Shown here in pieces: positions 60,708-64,000 of a DNA stretch of 64,000 nucleotides; the first letter of the stretch is position 1; each line of letters begins with the position of its first letter. The DNA is from Lepidonotus clava. Lineage: Eukaryota > Annelida > Polychaeta > Phyllodocida > Polynoidae. The notes below the pieces were generated by a model. That model ran no database searches. It was not told the origin of the DNA and saw nothing but the letters and a program-made list of their open reading frames with translations. The position numbers were made by a program, and so were the translations under genes. The stretch is taken from assembly GCA_936440205.1 (NCBI GenBank), contig OW387133.1:641001-705000 (forward strand), read 5' to 3'.

Positions 60708-60981
60708 CTGTGTGTGTAAGAAAGAGCTTACTGACTAGAATAGATTGCAAAAAAACATGTATAGATCTAGTCCTGGCAGCTGGATAAAAGAAGGATGACA
60801 TTGTATTACAGTCTCACTGAGTCTGCTATAGTTTTCAGTGAAAATAAAAAATCTAAAGTTGACACTGACAGTTGTAGACTTGCTCCAAGGAAAGAAATGC
60901 AATAACCATAAGAAATCTTTTTAAATGGTAGACAGTTTGTTGGGTACGGCCAACCCTTTTGGGTTCTTTTACCAGACTGAA

Positions 60982-61171
60982 ACTGTCCGAAATTAAAATT
61001 TGCCCTATGCGCACATTTCTGTCAACGGGTGAATACTTTTTGTAGGTGTGTAGCAAGGACATGCACAATTTATTTCCTTTTATAATTACCAGTAGGGTGC
61101 AAAGACAAAGCCCAGGCCCATAATTGTGCGCCCATTGAACGCACAATATATGTGCTTAATTTCGGATACTG
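60982..61171. mobile_element. hAT-like MITE, third copy
   Basis: Left ACTGTCCGAAATTAAAAT and right TTAATTTCGGATACTGG form inverted repeats about 16 bp long around 190 bp, with interior GCGCACA and TGCACAA motifs as in its two neighbours. Confidence 0.5.
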
Positions 61172-62718
61172 GTAGAGCAGGGTTCAAGATTAACGTTAGC
61201 CCGTCAGCCCCAAGCTGACATTTCCTGAGCAGGGCTGACACTTTTTTGGGCAAATTTTAATTTTTTTAATACAAAATTCCTGCACCTGGAAGGCGTAGGT
61301 GAAAATTTTGTTATAGCACGTTGCCCCTTTTTCAAAATCCTGGATCCGCCCCTGACTACTGATATACGAAGTTTCTTAAGAATATTCCAAATGTAGACAG
61401 GGTTATGAGAATTTAACATTTTGTTGTTTTCATCCATTTTTGAGGGGAATTCCCAAATTTGTGACGTCAAAAGACACTAATTGGGAATCCCCAGTTTTCA
61501 GCAAAAGGGTATCCCCAACTCTGAACGAAACATATATAGAAAGGAAACTGAACTTTAGTATAAAATCTTAGTCTTTATAATAGGCCTCATATAGGCTATC
61601 AATAATTGTATCTTACACTTACCTAACTTCATTAATTACTCTATGATTCCCAAATTATTTTGAAAGGGAATTTACCATGATTATGACGTAGCAAGGAAAG
61701 CAATGACCCTAGGAAATTCCCAAATTAAGTTTTCTTTCCACAATTATTCTCTAATATCTTAACAATTTGCCTCTTTGTCATTTACAACATTTATAGAATA
61801 CATAACTGAAGTGAAATGTACTAAATTGGGCAACTTGAAAATTTATGTGCAAGGAACCCTTCAGTATATTAAATGTGTACATAGAAATAAACCTCTCAGT
61901 GGAGAGACTAGTTCTGTGATGTGTAGGTGCTATGGTGACAGGTCACATAAGGAACTCTTGTGTAACCATCACCCTTGAAACTGTACAAAAGTTTAGGCCT
62001 AAAAGAAAAAAAACTGGTGTGTTCAGGTAACCTGTCCAACCCTAAATTTTTGGCTCTACCCTAACTTTTTTTTTTTTTTTTTTTAAAGGAATATTTAGAT
62101 TTTTGTTCCCCAAAGTCCTACCAGAAAAACATGGAACACCATGGAAAAGCATAAAGAGGCTCAGGGCGTGCATTTTAGGTGCTGGAAATGGTTTTAGAGG
62201 ATATTTAGAATATCTTTTTAATTTTTAACAATGTCCGGGCCTATTTAGTAAGTAAAAAAAAAAGTGTTTAAAGTGAGGGGGAAAAAAAGAGACCTATATG
62301 TCTACATATCCTATTCTTTTTCGGCGTATGTTACCTGTGTGCTTTTTGGCCTTATTAGTTTAGACTTTAGTGTTTTTAATACTGTTTATTCAAACTCCAA
62401 TACCATGGTCCATTGGCATTGGCCATTGGCATTGCTCTGTAAATATATCATCGTGTAAAAAACTGTGTAACTCTTTTGGGAGAGAGGTATTCTCTGCTTA
62501 TACCGGTTCCTCTAAACATGGTTTTTGACTCATAATTATTTCGATCAAGCCAATAGTATGTCTTCACCTAGATCTTGAGGTAACAAGTAGTTTACAGGTT
62601 GGCCTACTTAGGTTAAAGATTTCACTCTGGCTGGGGGGAGTGGCAAAATTATCCTCAAAATCACACGACAGTTGACAAAACCACCCCAAAAGTGTCCTGA
62701 AAACTCCCTGTGTACTAA

Positions 62719-62909
62719 CCTTTAGGCTGACATCTTGTTTCCGCGTCGATCTGCGGAAAATCCCAAACTATTGTGGACGTTAGAAAAGTCCCCAAAGTAC
62801 AGCACGACCGTCGCCAGATCCCCGACACTTCCTGAAACTTTTCGGAAGAGACGACGTGCCAGCTGCACGGGGATTCCCCATGAAACCACTTCACCATATA
62901 AGGTAAAAT
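62719..62909 (-). other. Candidate 5' UTR exon of the SH2 locus
   Basis: On the minus strand a TGTTTTCAG acceptor precedes 62909 and a GTTAGT donor follows 62719. The piece is locally GC-richer than its surroundings and lies upstream of the first SH2 coding exon. It has several short open frames but no recognisable protein. Placement as a UTR exon is inference only. Confidence 0.3.
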
Positions 62910-63410
62910 CTGAAAACATAAAGATTTTGCAAGAAAACAACTATTTTTTTCAACATGTTTCCATTAAAAAAATCTTAAGATATTTTATCAAACCCAAGTG
63001 AATTTGGTTGTTAATTAGATCTATATCTGAAAAACTTGTGAGGCCATAATTATTTGTAGTTGTGTGAGCAGGGGGGGGGGGGGAGTCACAAAGAAATCAC
63101 TTCAATGCCAAAAAAAAAAGCATTAGAATTTGTTTTTCATATAACTGCTGACTCTGACATTTGCATGTTTTATCAATTAAGTATAAATTTGGGATGGAAA
63201 GTTTTCATAAATAGTACAAAACAATAATGGCATACATACCACTTATGAATTAACCTTCCTTCTTGTATATCTATTGGATTTTGGAACAAACATCTGAAGG
63301 TATTTTCCTAACCAAATCATTTGACACCTTAGATATACATCACTTTATTGTAAATCAAACGTGATTTATTAAGCAGCTAGCATGTCGTTGCACCGCGCTG
63401 GTATTTACAG

Positions 63411-63671
63411 CACACGGTGAAAACACCGAGTACCAGCTTCACAGCGGCGCTCTCCAAACACATCCCTCCTCACCCTCAGCCTACTGAAGGTGAACCAGAC
63501 CTCGGCCCGGAGAGTGACGGGCACCTGTCGTCACGTGACCAGTCTCCCCTGCCAACAGCCAAACGTAAAACGAAAACAACCCAAGTCCTGGGATTTGGAA
63601 ATGGCCGAAACGCCAAGGATCGACTGTTTACAATAATCGGAACTATCTCAGGAAAAACGTACAACTTTGAG
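63411..63671 (+). CDS. Exon of an unidentified plus-strand gene
   Basis: Open from acceptor TTTACAG (63404-63410) to donor GAG|GTGAGT at 63672, 87 codons. It has no in-frame ATG, so it would be an internal exon. The N-terminal half is Pro/Ser-rich; the C-terminal half reads AKRKTKTTQVLGFG, then NAKDRLFTIIGTISGKTYNF, with a basic run suggestive of a nuclear signal followed by a compact hydrophobic segment. I do not recognise the family. Higher GC than the surrounding AT-rich DNA and both splice signals support it. It is head-to-head with the SH2 locus. Confidence 0.45.
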
Positions 63672-64000
63672 GTGAGTCTTGCGTCTTTTTCTGTATTATT
63701 CTGAGAGTTTTAGGGCTGTAGCTGAGAGGCTGACAGTGGTTTAGGGGGGTGTCCCAGCACCCCGCGGGCCGGGCGGGGGGCGGCCGGGGGCCTCCCGGGG
63801 CGGGGGCGGGGGGAGGGACGTGCCCCGGCCGGTCTCTGGGCCCGGGGAGAGGGGTGCCAGTGGGCGAGTGGTGGAATGTGGAAGGTTTGGTTGGGGCTGA
63901 TCTTGGAGAAAGTTAAAAGGAGGTGTTCTAATGGGCTTTGAAGGAAATTTGAAGGAAGATGTTATGGAATACACTGATGTCATCGTGATTAATATTAGGC
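63672..64000 (+). other. GC-rich intron start with G-quadruplex-like runs
   Basis: Immediately after the donor at 63672. The stretch 63750-63860 is almost all G and C, with repeated runs of three to six G (GGGCGGGGGGCGGCCGGGGG). The window ends within it. Confidence 0.6.

Overview
The window is nuclear DNA of an animal. Genes are split by GT-AG introns, the exons are relatively GC-rich within AT-rich introns, and the rest is full of LINE, SINE, MITE and minisatellite remains. The nuclear receptor looks like a protostome NR1-class protein and resembles forms I associate with lophotrochozoans. A mollusc or a related marine invertebrate is my best guess, not a demonstrated fact.

Layout. 1-17 kb has no recognisable host coding exon. 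It holds a nested MITE, SINE-like repeats (two forming an inverted pair), a 56-bp and a 75-bp minisatellite, two promoter-like motif clusters, and a LINE on the minus strand with an uninterrupted endonuclease and reverse transcriptase frame. 17.07-26.72 kb is a plus-strand nuclear receptor gene. Ten coding exons join in phase to 790 codons: two zinc-finger exons, a very long His/Gln/Pro-rich hinge, and a complete ligand-binding domain. About 9 kb downstream has no coding exon and may be partly 3' UTR. 36.15-37.47 kb is an array of about 45 short units, most carrying the string CCACCAGGGGGC, which matches the core of the CTCF binding motif.

41-60.7 kb is a minus-strand locus converging on the receptor gene. 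It holds three tandem exon cassettes. Each has a 95-nt middle SH2 exon and a terminal exon encoding the end of SH2, a proline-rich linker and a divergent WW-like module. Only one first coding exon (60574-60707) was found. Its phase fits all three cassettes, so alternative terminal cassettes on one gene are possible, though missed first exons for cassettes 1 and 2 cannot be excluded. Cassettes 1 and 2 lie in a recent tandem duplication; cassette 3 is older and has a fourfold 21-residue repeat in its linker. A 5'-truncated LINE lies between cassettes 2 and 3. At the right edge is one exon of an unidentified plus-strand gene, followed by a very G-rich stretch.

The two strongest leads are the CTCF-motif array between the two convergent genes and the SH2/Pro-rich/WW-like cassette family. 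No virus-like or LTR element was recognised. All motif and homology statements come from reading the sequence and remembered family knowledge; no search was run.
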